Part shown: piece by piece, positions 48,150 through 56,639 of the stretch
Position numbering within the stretch: the first letter of the stretch is position 1
Layout: each line of letters begins with the position of its first letter
Assembly: GCF_018326265.1 (NCBI RefSeq)
Contig: NZ_AP023360.1
Location: forward strand, 4,993,501-5,057,500
Direction of reading: 5' to 3'
Origin: Catellatospora sp. IY07-71
GTDB taxonomy: Bacteria > Actinomycetota > Actinomycetes > Mycobacteriales > Micromonosporaceae
DNA: 64,000 nucleotides
Notes under the pieces: model-generated
What the model was told of the DNA's origin: nothing
Database searches by the model: none
Seen by the model: only the letters and a program-made list of their open reading frames with translations
Program-made: the position numbers and the translations under genes

Positions 48150-48719
48150 ATGGGCGAATTGCTACTGATCAGGCACGGCGAGACGGCGTGGAGCCGGACC
48201 GGCCGGCACGCTGGCCGCACCGATCTGCCGCTGACCGAGGCGGGAGAGGACGCGGCGCGGGCACTCGCACCCCGGCTGGCCGGACGGGAGTTCGCCGCCG
48301 TCTTCAGCAGCCCGTTGGCTCGCGCCGTGCGGACCGCCGAGCTGGCGGGGCTGAGCGCGGCGGAGCCCGACAACGGCCTGATCGAATGGGACTACGGCCG
48401 CTACGAGGGGCTGACCGCTGAAGAGATCCAGGAGCTCAGGCCCGGCTGGAATCTGTGGCGTGACGGCGTCGACGCAGGAGAGGACCTCGGGCACGTCACC
48501 GCGCGGGTCGACGCCTTCCTCGGCCGGGTGCGGCCGCTCGTGCGCGGAGGTGACGTGGCCGCGGTCGCCCACGGCCACCTGACCCGCATCCTCACCGCGC
48601 GCTGGCTCGGGCTCGGCGCACCGGCGGCACGGCAGTTCGGGCATCCGCATCCGGGGACGATCAACGTGCTGGGCCATGAGCACGGGCTGCCGGTCGTGCT
48701 GGGGTGGAACATGCCGTGA
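48150..48719 (+). CDS. Histidine phosphatase superfamily protein
   Basis: A 189-residue phosphoglycerate-mutase-like phosphatase. ATG at 48150 puts the catalytic motif LLLIRHGETAW at residues 4-14, as usual; an ATG six codons earlier is possible. Other catalytic parts are VFSSPLARAVRTAEL (Arg), LIEWDYGRYEGLTAEEI (Glu) and VAAVAHGHLTRIL (second His). It hydrolyses phosphate esters of unknown identity. Confidence 0.93.
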   Translation: MGELLLIRHGETAWSRTGRHAGRTDLPLTEAGEDAARALAPRLAGREFAAVFSSPLARAVRTAELAGLSAAEPDNGLIEWDYGRYEGLTAEEIQELRPGWNLWRDGVDAGEDLGHVTARVDAFLGRVRPLVRGGDVAAVAHGHLTRILTARWLGLGAPAARQFGHPHPGTINVLGHEHGLPVVLGWNMP

Positions 48720-48826
48720 CGGTGGCGGTGCTGCCGGCGCCGTGATGATCCACCGGGCATGCGCGCCTTGAGCGTTGACGGTGCCCGCCGGCCGGGTTCC
48801 TCGACGGGCGCCTAGACTCGCGCTCT

Positions 48827-49411
48827 ATGGAAGACGACACGCCGATCGTGGACCGCGAGGGTCGCGTCGGGGGCATCGAGTCCATGGTGGTCGACGGGCG
48901 CAGGTGGTTCTTCGGCTTCGACTTCAGCATGGACACTGCGGTCTCGCCGCTGATCGACGATCCGGCGCGTATGGCGCGGTTCGCGAGCGAGCACATGCTG
49001 CAGACGGACGGCGCACACGATGTCGCGTACTGGCGCGAACTGGTCGACTCGTCGGTCGAGCTGTCCGGCATCGTGGGCGAGGACGAGGACCGGACCTACG
49101 ACAGCGAGACGCTCGCGGCGCAGCGGCTGACGCCCAGCACGCAGCTCATGTATCTGATGGGTGCGGCCACTGCGTGGGACGACGAGTTCTTCGCCGACGA
49201 ATCCGTCCAGGCCGCGCTCGTCACGATCGGCGTGCCCGAGCCGGAGCGCGACGAATGGGACTGTCTCGATCAGTGCATCGCGGCCACCAGCTCGCCCGAT
49301 GCCGAGGTCAGCCGAGCAGGCACGCACTTCATGACGGCATACCAGCGCTTCGTCTTCGACAATCTGCCGGCGAACTGGCCCGAGGTCTTCGCCGCCCTGC
49401 GCCCGAGCTGA
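48827..49411 (+). CDS. Hypothetical acidic protein
   Basis: A 194-residue acidic cytosolic protein with no signal peptide: FFGFDFSMDTAVSPLIDDPARMARFA, WRELVDSSVELSGIVGEDEDRTYDS, FFADESVQAALVTIGVPEPERDEWDCLDQCIAA. The family is not recognised. A strong bidirectional terminator separates it from the convergent repeat-protein gene. Confidence 0.75.
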   Translation: MEDDTPIVDREGRVGGIESMVVDGRRWFFGFDFSMDTAVSPLIDDPARMARFASEHMLQTDGAHDVAYWRELVDSSVELSGIVGEDEDRTYDSETLAAQRLTPSTQLMYLMGAATAWDDEFFADESVQAALVTIGVPEPERDEWDCLDQCIAATSSPDAEVSRAGTHFMTAYQRFVFDNLPANWPEVFAALRPS

Positions 49412-49420
49412 TCGCAGCAC

Positions 49421-49466
49421 GCCCGGTCCCGGGAGCAGGCCGGATGACCGGCTCCCGGGACCGGGC
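49421..49466. terminator. Bidirectional hairpin between convergent genes
   Basis: A 16-bp perfect stem (GCCCGGTCCCGGGAGC / GCTCCCGGGACCGGGC) with a 14-base loop, placed between the stops at 49411 (+) and 49472 (-). Confidence 0.85.
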
Positions 49467-49471
49467 GCCGG

Positions 49472-52416
49472 TCACCAGAACGTGTCGGGATACCCGTAGT
49501 CACGGCTGGCGGAGACGGGCGAGTCCCACTTCACGCCGTCGAACCGGTCGCAGAGCGCCTGGCTGCCCTGGCCCACCCGGCGGCAGTAGGAGGTCGTGCC
49601 GTCCGCGTTGACCAGCCAGGCCCGGTCGGTGCTGATGCCCCAGTCGTCGGGTGGGGAGTTCACCGACACCCATCCGCCGGCTTTGCCGACGTTGCACACC
49701 AGGAACTGCGACGCCTGGTCACCGGCCCGGCCGCAGACCGCCGGGCCGTCCTTGGTGGGCAGGTAGGCGCGGTTCTCGGCGTACCCTAGATCGAACCGCG
49801 GCGACATGGTCGAGGTCCAGCCGGTGCCGTCGAACCGGTCGCAGAGGACCTGGTCCCCGGCGCCGACGCGGCGGCAGTAGGAGACGGTGCCGTCGGCGTT
49901 GGTGAGCCAGACCCGATCGGTGCTGTACCCCCAGTCGCTGGGCGCGGAGGCGGCGGTGGTCCAGCCCGTCGCCTTCTTCACGTTGCACACCAGGAACTGT
50001 GCCGTCTGGTCACCTGCCCGTCCACAGACCGCCGGGCCGTCCTTGGTGCTGAGGTATGCCCGGTTCTCGGCGTAACCGAGGTCGGTGCGTGGCGACGTGG
50101 ACGAGGTCCAGGCGGTGCCGTCGAAGCGGTCGCAGAGGACCTGGTCGCCGAGGCCGACGCGGCGGCAGTAGGAGACGGTGCCGTCGGCGTTGGCGAGCCA
50201 TACTCGGTCGGTGCTGTAACCCCAGTCGGTACGCGGCGAGGATGACGAGATCCAGCCGCCGGCGGTGCGGATGTTGCAGACGAGCGTCTGCCAGTTCTGG
50301 TCACCGGCGCGGGCGCAGATGGCGGGTCCGTCCTTGGTGCTCAGGTACGCCCGGTTCTCGGGGTAGCCGAGGTCGGTCTGCGGCGAGGTGGACGAGGTCC
50401 AAGTGGCGCCGTCGAAGCGATCACACGTCGCCTGGTTGCCGTTGTTGACCCGGCGGCAGTAGGAGACGGTGCCGTCGGCGTTGGCGAGCCAGGCCCGGTC
50501 GGTGCTGTAGCCCCAGTCCGTGCGCGGCGAGGTCGACGAGATCCAGCCGCCGGCGGTACGGATGTTGCAGACGAGGGTCTGCCAGTTCTGGTCGCCTGCC
50601 CGGCCGCAGATCGCGGGTCCGTCCTTGGTGCTCAGGTAGGCGCGGTTCTCGGCGTAGCCGAGGTCGATGTTGCCCGACAGCGGGGAGTCCCACCTCGTGC
50701 CGTCGAACCGGTCGCACAGGCCCTGGTGGCCCTGACCGACGCGGCGGCAGTAGGACACGGTGCCGTCGGCGTTGGTCAGCCACGCCCGGTCCGCGGCGTA
50801 CCCCCAGTCGTCGGGCGGCGATGACGCCGTCACCCATCCGGTGCTCTTCCAGATGGTGCACGTCAGGAACTGCGCCGCCTGATCGCCGGCCCTGCCGCAC
50901 ACCGCCGGGCCGTCCTTGGTGCTCAGGTAGGCCCGGTTGTCCGGGTAGCCGAGGTCGGTCTGCGGCGACGTGGACGAGGTCCAGCCGGTGCCGTCGAAGC
51001 GGTCGCACCTGGCCTGGTCGCCGTTGTTGACGCGGCGGCAGTAGGAGACGGTGCCGTCGGCGTTGGTCAGCCACGCCCGGTCCGCGGCGTACCCCCAGTC
51101 CCCGGCCGCCGAAGTGGCCGTCACCCATCCGGACGCCTTCCACACGGTGCAGACGAGCGTCTGGGCCGTCTGGTCACCGGCGCGTCCGCAGATCGCGGGC
51201 CCGTCCTTGGTGCTCAGGTATGCCCGGTTCTCGTGGTAGCCGAGGTCGGTCTGCGGTGAAGTAGAGGAGGTCCAGGTGGTGCCGTCGAAACGGTCGCACG
51301 TCGCCTGGTTGCCGTTGTTGACCCGGCGGCAGTAGGAGACCGTGCCGTCGGCGTTGACCAGCCAGGACCGGTCGGTCGCGTAGCCCCAGTCGGTGGCCGG
51401 CGAGTGGTCCAGCCCGTGGCCTTGCGCACGTTGCAGACGAGCAGTTTCGTAGTCTCGTCACCGGCCCGCCCGCACATGGCAGGCCCGTCCTTCGTCGACA
51501 GGAACGCCCGGTCGGCCGCCTCGGCCGTCGTCTGCACGTAGCGGGTGACCGGCTGTGACGCCCCGGATCCGTTGCGCGCCACGACGGTGTAGGTGTAGGC
51601 CTGCCCTGCCGAGACCTGGATGTCGAGGAAGCTCGTGTTGCCAGTCGCCGACACCTGGACGCCGTCGCGGTAGACGCGGTACTCCGTCGCGCCGGAGGCC
51701 GAGCCCCAGCGCAGGTTGACCCGGTTGCCGTGGACGAGCGCGTCGATGCCTGCGGAGACCGGCCCCGGGGGCGGCGGCCCGGCGGCGCATCCGGTGCCGT
51801 CGTTGCGGATCGAGCTCCACCGGGGGACGTTGTTCCAGTCTGCGGGGCTGCCGGCGAAGGCGGCCGGGTAGGTGACCATCTGGTTGCCGTGGCACGCCTT
51901 CAGCTGCCCAGGACTGACCCGGGTGCCGTTGTGGCGTACCTCGAAGTGCAGGTGGTTGAAGGAGCACGGCTCGACCCAGCCGGTGTTGCCGACGTAGCCG
52001 AGGACGGTGTTCTCGTCCACCCAGGTCGGCCCGGAGATGGCGAAGCCGCCCAGGTGGTAGTAGAAGCTCTTGACGTTGTTGCCGTGGTCGACCTGCACGG
52101 CCTTGGCCACGGTGCCGGAGCCGCCGCAGCTCGACCCGTTGGAGTAGACGGTGGCCAGGCCCGCGCCCGCCGCGTAGATCTGATCGCCGGCCACCGAGCC
52201 GGACGGGTTGCGGGCCAGGTCGAGCGCCGCGTAGCCGTGGTAGCCGCTGCTGCATCCGTTGCTCCAGGAGCAGCCGACCACCGTGGTTCCGCGCAGCGGG
52301 TACCAGCTCGGTGCGCTGTACTGCCCGGGACCTGCCGCGGCCGCGGGTGCCGGTGGTCCGGTGACGGTCAGCGCGGCGAGCATGACCGAAACCAGTAGCA
52401 GCCGTAGTCGTCTCAT
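49472..52416 (-). pseudogene. Secreted M23-peptidase-like protein with seven long repeats, split by a frameshift
   Basis: ATG at 52416 (GGAG upstream) opens an exported protein: signal LRLLLVSVMLAALTVTG, M23/LysM-type peptidase region (YHGYAALDLARNP, VQVDHGNNVKSFYYHLGGF, NHLHFEVRHNGTRVSPG), a fibronectin-III-like domain (DALVHGNRVNLRWGSASGATEYRVYRDG) and the first repeat. After GWTT the frame is lost near 51404: the sequence goes from TGG-ACC-AC straight to TCG-CCG, where other repeats have about seven more bases. The remainder, to DTFW at 49472, continues in the next frame without stops. Both halves are otherwise intact, so this is either a recent mutation or a sequencing error. M23 enzymes cleave peptidoglycan cross-bridges; the first Zn ligand region here is unusual, so binding-only function is possible. 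Confidence 0.8.
49475..51512 (-). repeat. Seven tandem 291-bp units (97 residues each)
   Basis: Each unit has two related halves: DLGYAENRAYLSTKDGPAVC...GDQ...LVCN...GW and DWGYSTDRVWLTNADGTVSYC...GDQVLCDRFDGTGW. Both halves share D-x-G-Y-x-x-(N/D)-R-x-(Y/W)-L and a pair of cysteines. Fourteen half-repeats plus a truncated last one (RDYGYPDTFW) are present. DNA identity between units is high, which favours recombination and copy-number change. Confidence 0.9.
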
Positions 52417-52514
52417 GATGCTCCATCCGCTGGGGGCCGGGACCCCCACGAAAGCGGGGGATCGTTACAAGAGCTGACGGACCCACGCGTCCTAGCTGGA
52501 GCTACGGCAAAGCC

Positions 52515-52536
52515 TGAAACGATTCATATCGTGAAT
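52515..52536. promoter_or_regulatory. Second LacI-like site before the sugar ABC operon
   Basis: TGAAACGATTCA at 52515-52526 has LacI-family operator character; overlapping it is ATTCA-TATCG-TGAAT (52522-52536). A similar TGAAACGTTACA is found upstream of the PL11 lyase. Confidence 0.5.
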
Positions 52537-52577
52537 GGAGACCCTTGCGTAACACATAGGTGTTCATTAGTGTGGGC

Positions 52578-52592
52578 CAGCAAGCGCTTTCC
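52578..52592. promoter_or_regulatory. LacI-family-like operator before the sugar ABC operon
   Basis: AGCAAGCGCTTTCCG contains the AAGCGCTT core palindrome, 70 bases upstream of the binding-protein start. It matches the sites at 9378 and 60837. Confidence 0.65.
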
Positions 52593-52660
52593 GAGCGGAG
52601 TGCCAGCGGTTCGGCTCGGCGGCTGCCTCGGTGGCCGCGCGTCCAGAGGGGACACTCTTA

Positions 52661-53950
52661 ATGAAACGATTCAAGACCGCGATGGCTGCCGTCGCGTGCG
52701 CGGCGCTCCTGCTCACCGGCTGCGGCGGGGACCCCGAGGGGCCCCGCGCCGACTTCGATCCGAACGCACCGGTCACCCTCGACCTGGCGTTCTGGGGCAA
52801 CGACACGCGCGCGGGCTTCTACAAGAACGCGATCGCGAAGTTCAACGAGAAGTACCCGAACATCACCGTCAACTCGACGTTCCTGCCCTTCCCGGAGTTC
52901 TGGGAGAAGCGCCAGATCGAGGCGGCGGGCCGGGACCTGCCGGACGTGATGCAGTTCGACTACGCCTACCTGCGCCAGTACTCGCAGAACAAGCTGCTGC
53001 TCGATCTCAAGCCCTACTTCGGCGAGCAGCTCAAGACCGACGGGTTCACCGAGTCCACGCTGGGCATCGGCGTCGTGAACGGCGTGACGACGGCGCTGCC
53101 GATCGGCACCAACGCCTGGGCGATGTTCACCAACACCGCCCTGGTCGGCAAGTCGGGCGTGGCCGCGTACGCGGGCGGCACGTCGTGGGACGAGTACACG
53201 GCGTGGATGGGCTCGGTGGCCAAGGGCGGCGGTGGCAAGGTCTGGGGCGGCACCGACCCGACCGGCCGCATCCAGAACTTCGAGATCACCCTGCGGGCCG
53301 ACGGCAAGGGCCTGTTCGACGACGCGGGCGCGCCGCAGTTCACCAAGGAGGACCTCGCCGCGTTCTGGAACCGGGGCGCGCAGCTGCGGGCCACCGGCGC
53401 GACGATCCCGACCAAGCGGCTGCTGGAGGTCGCGCCCAAGTCCGGCTTCGGTGCGGGCCTGACGACCAGCGAGCTGACCTGGGACAACTTCGGCGCAGGC
53501 TATGCCGGTGACCTGGGTGTCGATGCGAGCGGCCTGGCGCTGACCGCCCCGCCGGTGACGAAGGCCGGCGCGAAGGACCTGTACCTCAAACCGTCGATGC
53601 TGCACGCCATCGCGGCCAACACCGACCACCCGGAGGCGTCCGCGCTGCTGGTGGACTTCCTGGTCAACAGCCAGGAGGCGGGTGCCGTGTTCGGCACCAA
53701 CAGGGGCCTGCCGGCGTCCGCGACGCACCTGGCCGGGGTGAAGCTCGACCCGCTGTCGCAGAAGATCCTCGACTACGAGACCTCGATCAAGGACCGGCTG
53801 GGCCAGGCGCCGCCCGTTCCCGTCGTCGGCTACGGCTCGATCGAGGAGAAGTTCCGGCAGTTGGGCGAGGAGCTGGGCCTGGGCACGGTGACCGTCGAGC
53901 AGGCGGTGGACCAGTTCTTCAGCGAGATGGACACGATCCTCAAGAAGTAG
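52661..53950 (+). CDS. Sugar ABC transporter substrate-binding lipoprotein
   Basis: A 429-residue solute-binding protein of the carbohydrate-uptake-1 family; ATG at 52661 with AGAGGGGA upstream. The lipoprotein signal ends at LLLTGC (Cys about 24). LDLAFWGNDTRAGFYKNAIAKFNEKYPNITVN and the YAYLRQYSQNKLLLDLKPYF hinge region are typical. It captures an oligosaccharide outside the membrane for the two permeases that follow. Neighbouring GH51 and PL11 genes suggest arabinose- or rhamnogalacturonan-derived oligosaccharides; that is inference. Confidence 0.93.
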   Translation: MKRFKTAMAAVACAALLLTGCGGDPEGPRADFDPNAPVTLDLAFWGNDTRAGFYKNAIAKFNEKYPNITVNSTFLPFPEFWEKRQIEAAGRDLPDVMQFDYAYLRQYSQNKLLLDLKPYFGEQLKTDGFTESTLGIGVVNGVTTALPIGTNAWAMFTNTALVGKSGVAAYAGGTSWDEYTAWMGSVAKGGGGKVWGGTDPTGRIQNFEITLRADGKGLFDDAGAPQFTKEDLAAFWNRGAQLRATGATIPTKRLLEVAPKSGFGAGLTTSELTWDNFGAGYAGDLGVDASGLALTAPPVTKAGAKDLYLKPSMLHAIAANTDHPEASALLVDFLVNSQEAGAVFGTNRGLPASATHLAGVKLDPLSQKILDYETSIKDRLGQAPPVPVVGYGSIEEKFRQLGEELGLGTVTVEQAVDQFFSEMDTILKK

Positions 53951-53989
53951 GCACGCGCACGCCGCCGGACCTGACCGAGTGGAGATCAA

Positions 53990-54940
53990 GTGGCAACTCC
54001 TGTGGGGACGCCGGTGGCGCGCGGCCCCGGCCGCACGGCAGACCGCCGTGCGGCCGGACGGCGGGAGACCATGGCCGGGTACGGCTTCCTGGCCCCGTGG
54101 CTGGTGGGGTTCTTCGGCCTCACTGTCGGCCCGATGGCCGTCTCGCTGTATCTGGCGTTCACCCGCTACGACATCTTCACCCCGCCGGAATGGGTCGGGT
54201 TCGCGAACTTCACGCGGATGTTCACCGACGATCCGATCTTCCTGCGCTCGGCGAAGGTGACCCTGGAATACGTGCTCATCGGCACGCCGGTCAAGCTCGC
54301 CGCGGCGCTGGCGGTCGCGCTGCTGCTCAACTCGATCACGCGCGGTTCGGGGTTCTTCCGGTCGGCGTTCTACACGCCGAGCCTCATCGGGGCCAGCGTC
54401 TCGGTGGCGATCGTGTGGCGGGCGATGTTCGCCGGTGACGGTCCGGTGGACACCTCGCTGAAGTCGCTGGGGTTCGACCTGGGTGGCTGGGTCGGGGACG
54501 TCGACCTGGCCATACCCATGATGATCATTCTGGTGGTATGGCAGTTCGGGGCCCCGATGGTCATCTTCCTGGCGGGCCTCAAGCAGGTCCCCACCGAGCT
54601 CTACGAGGCGGCGCAGGTGGACGGCGCCGGGCCGGTGCACAGGTTCTGGAAGGTGACCGTGCCGATGCTGTCGCCGGTCATCTTCTTCAACCTGCTGCTG
54701 GAGACCATCCACGCCTTCCAGGTGTTCGGGTCGGCGTTCATCATCTCCAACGGCTCGGGCGCCCCCGGCGGGCAGCTCAACTTCATCACGCTCTACATGT
54801 ACAAGCGCGGCTTCGCCGACATGCAGATGGGCTACGCGGCGGCGATCGCCTGGATCGTCCTCGTCGCCGTCGCGATCATCGCAGCGATCATGTTCCGGAG
54901 CGCCCGCTCGTGGGTGTACTACGCGGGAGACCAACGGTGA
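53990..54940 (+). CDS. Sugar ABC transporter permease (MalF-like)
   Basis: A 316-residue inner-membrane permease starting at GTG 53990. It has six helices and the EAA loop ELYEAAQVDGAGPVHRFWKVTVPMLSPVIFF that docks the ATPase. It follows the binding-protein gene by 39 bases and overlaps the next permease by four. The operon has no ATPase gene; such CUT1 systems in actinobacteria share a distant MsiK-type ATPase. Confidence 0.94.
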   Translation: MATPVGTPVARGPGRTADRRAAGRRETMAGYGFLAPWLVGFFGLTVGPMAVSLYLAFTRYDIFTPPEWVGFANFTRMFTDDPIFLRSAKVTLEYVLIGTPVKLAAALAVALLLNSITRGSGFFRSAFYTPSLIGASVSVAIVWRAMFAGDGPVDTSLKSLGFDLGGWVGDVDLAIPMMIILVVWQFGAPMVIFLAGLKQVPTELYEAAQVDGAGPVHRFWKVTVPMLSPVIFFNLLLETIHAFQVFGSAFIISNGSGAPGGQLNFITLYMYKRGFADMQMGYAAAIAWIVLVAVAIIAAIMFRSARSWVYYAGDQR

Positions 54941-55797
54941 CCACGATCGAGCACACCCGGCGGCGCGGCCTGGCGAGCACCATCGTGTGGTACCTGGCGC
55001 TGCTCCTGCTCGCCGCCGTCGTGCTCTACCCGCTCGTCTGGCTGCTGTCGGCCACCTTCAAGCCGTCGAGCGAGTTCGGCCGCAACAGCGGGCTGCTGCC
55101 GTGGGAGCCGACCCTGGACAACTACGTCCGGGTGTGGGAAGGCATCGCGGGCATCCCGTTGTGGCGCTACGCCATCAACTCGCTGCTCGTGGCGTCGCTC
55201 GCGGTCGTCGGCACGCTGGGCTCCAGCGCGCTGGCCGCGTACGCCTTCGCGCGGGTCCCGTTCAAGGGCTCAGGGCTGTTCTTCGCGGCGATGATCGGCA
55301 CGCTGCTGCTGCCGTTTCACGTGATCATCATCCCGCAGTACATCATCTTCAACCGGCTCGACCTGCTGGACACCTACGTCCCGCTGCTGATCGGCAAGTA
55401 CCTCGGCACGGAGGCGTTCTTCGTGTTCCTCATGGTGCAGTTCATCCGAGGCATCCCGCGGGAGCTGGACGAGGCGGCCCGCATAGACGGCGCCGGGCAT
55501 CCACGCATCTTCCGGTCGATCATCCTGCCGCTGCTGCGTCCGGCCCTGGTCACCGGCGGGATCTTCAGCTTCATCTGGACCTGGAACGACTTCCTCGGCC
55601 CGCTGATCTACCTCACCTCGCCGGAGAACTACACCCTGCCGGTCGCGCTGCGCCTGTACAACGACGCGACGAGCACCTCCGACTACGGCGCCACCGTCGC
55701 CGCCTCGCTGCTGTCCCTGATCCCGGTGCTGCTCTTCTTCCTGATCTTCCAGCGGCTGCTGATCCGGGGCGTCGCTACACAGGGGCTGAAGGGATGA
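54937..55797 (+). CDS. Sugar ABC transporter permease (MalG-like)
   Basis: A 286-residue partner permease; GTG at 54937 overlaps the previous stop (GTGA). Six helices; EAA loop ELDEAARIDGAGHPRIFRSIILPLLRPALVTGG; C-terminal LLFFLIFQRLLIRGVATQGLKG is characteristic of MalG-type subunits. Its own stop overlaps the next start, so all five genes from 52661 to 58099 appear coupled. Confidence 0.94.
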   Translation: MTTIEHTRRRGLASTIVWYLALLLLAAVVLYPLVWLLSATFKPSSEFGRNSGLLPWEPTLDNYVRVWEGIAGIPLWRYAINSLLVASLAVVGTLGSSALAAYAFARVPFKGSGLFFAAMIGTLLLPFHVIIIPQYIIFNRLDLLDTYVPLLIGKYLGTEAFFVFLMVQFIRGIPRELDEAARIDGAGHPRIFRSIILPLLRPALVTGGIFSFIWTWNDFLGPLIYLTSPENYTLPVALRLYNDATSTSDYGATVAASLLSLIPVLLFFLIFQRLLIRGVATQGLKG

Positions 55798-56372
55798 GGG
55801 CGCGGATGGCGTACGGCGGTGGATTCGCGCTGCTCGGGGAGGTGCTGCTGACCGGCGTCGCCGTCGCGCTGCTCGCCCTGCCGGTGCTGACGGCGCCGGC
55901 CGCGCTGGCCGCCGGGATCGGGCACCTGCGCCGGTACGTCGACGACGAGGGATCGCCCCTTGCCGCGCTCTGGCGTGACGCGCGGGCGGCCGCGGCGGGC
56001 GGGGCGGCGGTCGCGCTGGCGGCACTGGCCGGTGCCGCCGCGGCGATGTTCGCGATCGGGCTGGCGAGCGCCGACCCGACCCCGGCCGGCACCGTGCTGG
56101 CGGCCGCCGGCTGGCTCGTCCTGGGCATCGTCGCGACCGCGGTGGTGATGGCGGCGGGGGAGTGGACCCGCGACGGCGGCTGGCTCGCCGCGGTCCGCGG
56201 GCTGCGCGACCAGCTCGACGCCGACCTGGGCGCGGCGCTGCACCTTCTCGTCGCGGTGGTGCTCACCGCCGTGCTGACCTGGCAGTCCCCGCTGCTGCTG
56301 GTGCCTTCCCTGGGTGTGCTGGCGTTCGCCGCCGTCGCCGTGCGGCGCCGCGCCCGTGGCCGGATGTCGTGA
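55794..56372 (+). CDS. YesL/DUF624-like membrane protein
   Basis: A 192-residue protein, ATG at 55794 overlapping the permease stop. It has about five hydrophobic segments (LTGVAVALLALPVLTAPAALAAGIGHL; GAAVALAALAGAAAAMFAIGL; WLVLGIVATAVVMAAG; LHLLVAVVLTAVLTWQ; LLLVPSLGVLAFAAVAV). The N-terminal P-(x)n-TAPAALAAG...LRRYVDDEGSPL pattern and position in a sugar ABC operon fit YesL-like proteins; the match is by pattern only. Its role in transport is unknown. Confidence 0.7.
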   Translation: MRARMAYGGGFALLGEVLLTGVAVALLALPVLTAPAALAAGIGHLRRYVDDEGSPLAALWRDARAAAAGGAAVALAALAGAAAAMFAIGLASADPTPAGTVLAAAGWLVLGIVATAVVMAAGEWTRDGGWLAAVRGLRDQLDADLGAALHLLVAVVLTAVLTWQSPLLLVPSLGVLAFAAVAVRRRARGRMS

Positions 56373-56639
56373 GCGAGCAGCGTGACCGGCGCCGGGCGCT
56401 GGGCGGCGTGCTCTCCGGCGCCGACCACAACCCGGAGCAGTGGCCGGCCGACGTTGCCGTTGTGCGTCGAGGCGGCCCGGCGGGGTGAGCAGGTCACGCT
56501 CATCAACCACGGCGCCGATCCCGTTACGATCACCGTCCGAGGCACCGATCTGCTCGCCCACACCGATGTCGGCGAGATCGTCTTGCGGCCCGATGGCTTC
56601 GCCTTCGTCCGACTGTCCCCGCCAGAGGAGTCACCATGA
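56369..56639 (+). pseudogene. Collapsed GH42 beta-galactosidase gene
   Basis: The GTG at 56369 (overlapping the previous stop as GTGA) reads ALGGVLSGADHNPEQWPADV, the hallmark N-terminus of GH42 enzymes (YGGDYNPEQWP). The frame then ends at 56488. From about 56468, in another frame, [27 protein letters not shown] ... [14 protein letters not shown] matches the usual GH42 C-terminal domain and stops at 56639. Some 600 internal codons are missing. It is an internal deletion that left both ends between two working genes, with ATGA overlap to the arabinofuranosidase start preserved. Confidence 0.75.

Noticed and set aside
44224-48168. A 1314-codon + strand open frame
   Set aside because: It mirrors the ThuA/dehydrogenase gene, whose domains are clear on the other strand; the frame has a low-complexity Val/Gly/Asp/Arg product.
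49475-51512. The 291-bp repeats as a non-coding satellite or CRISPR-like array
   Set aside because: They are in one continuous reading frame with conserved cysteines and no spacer variability.
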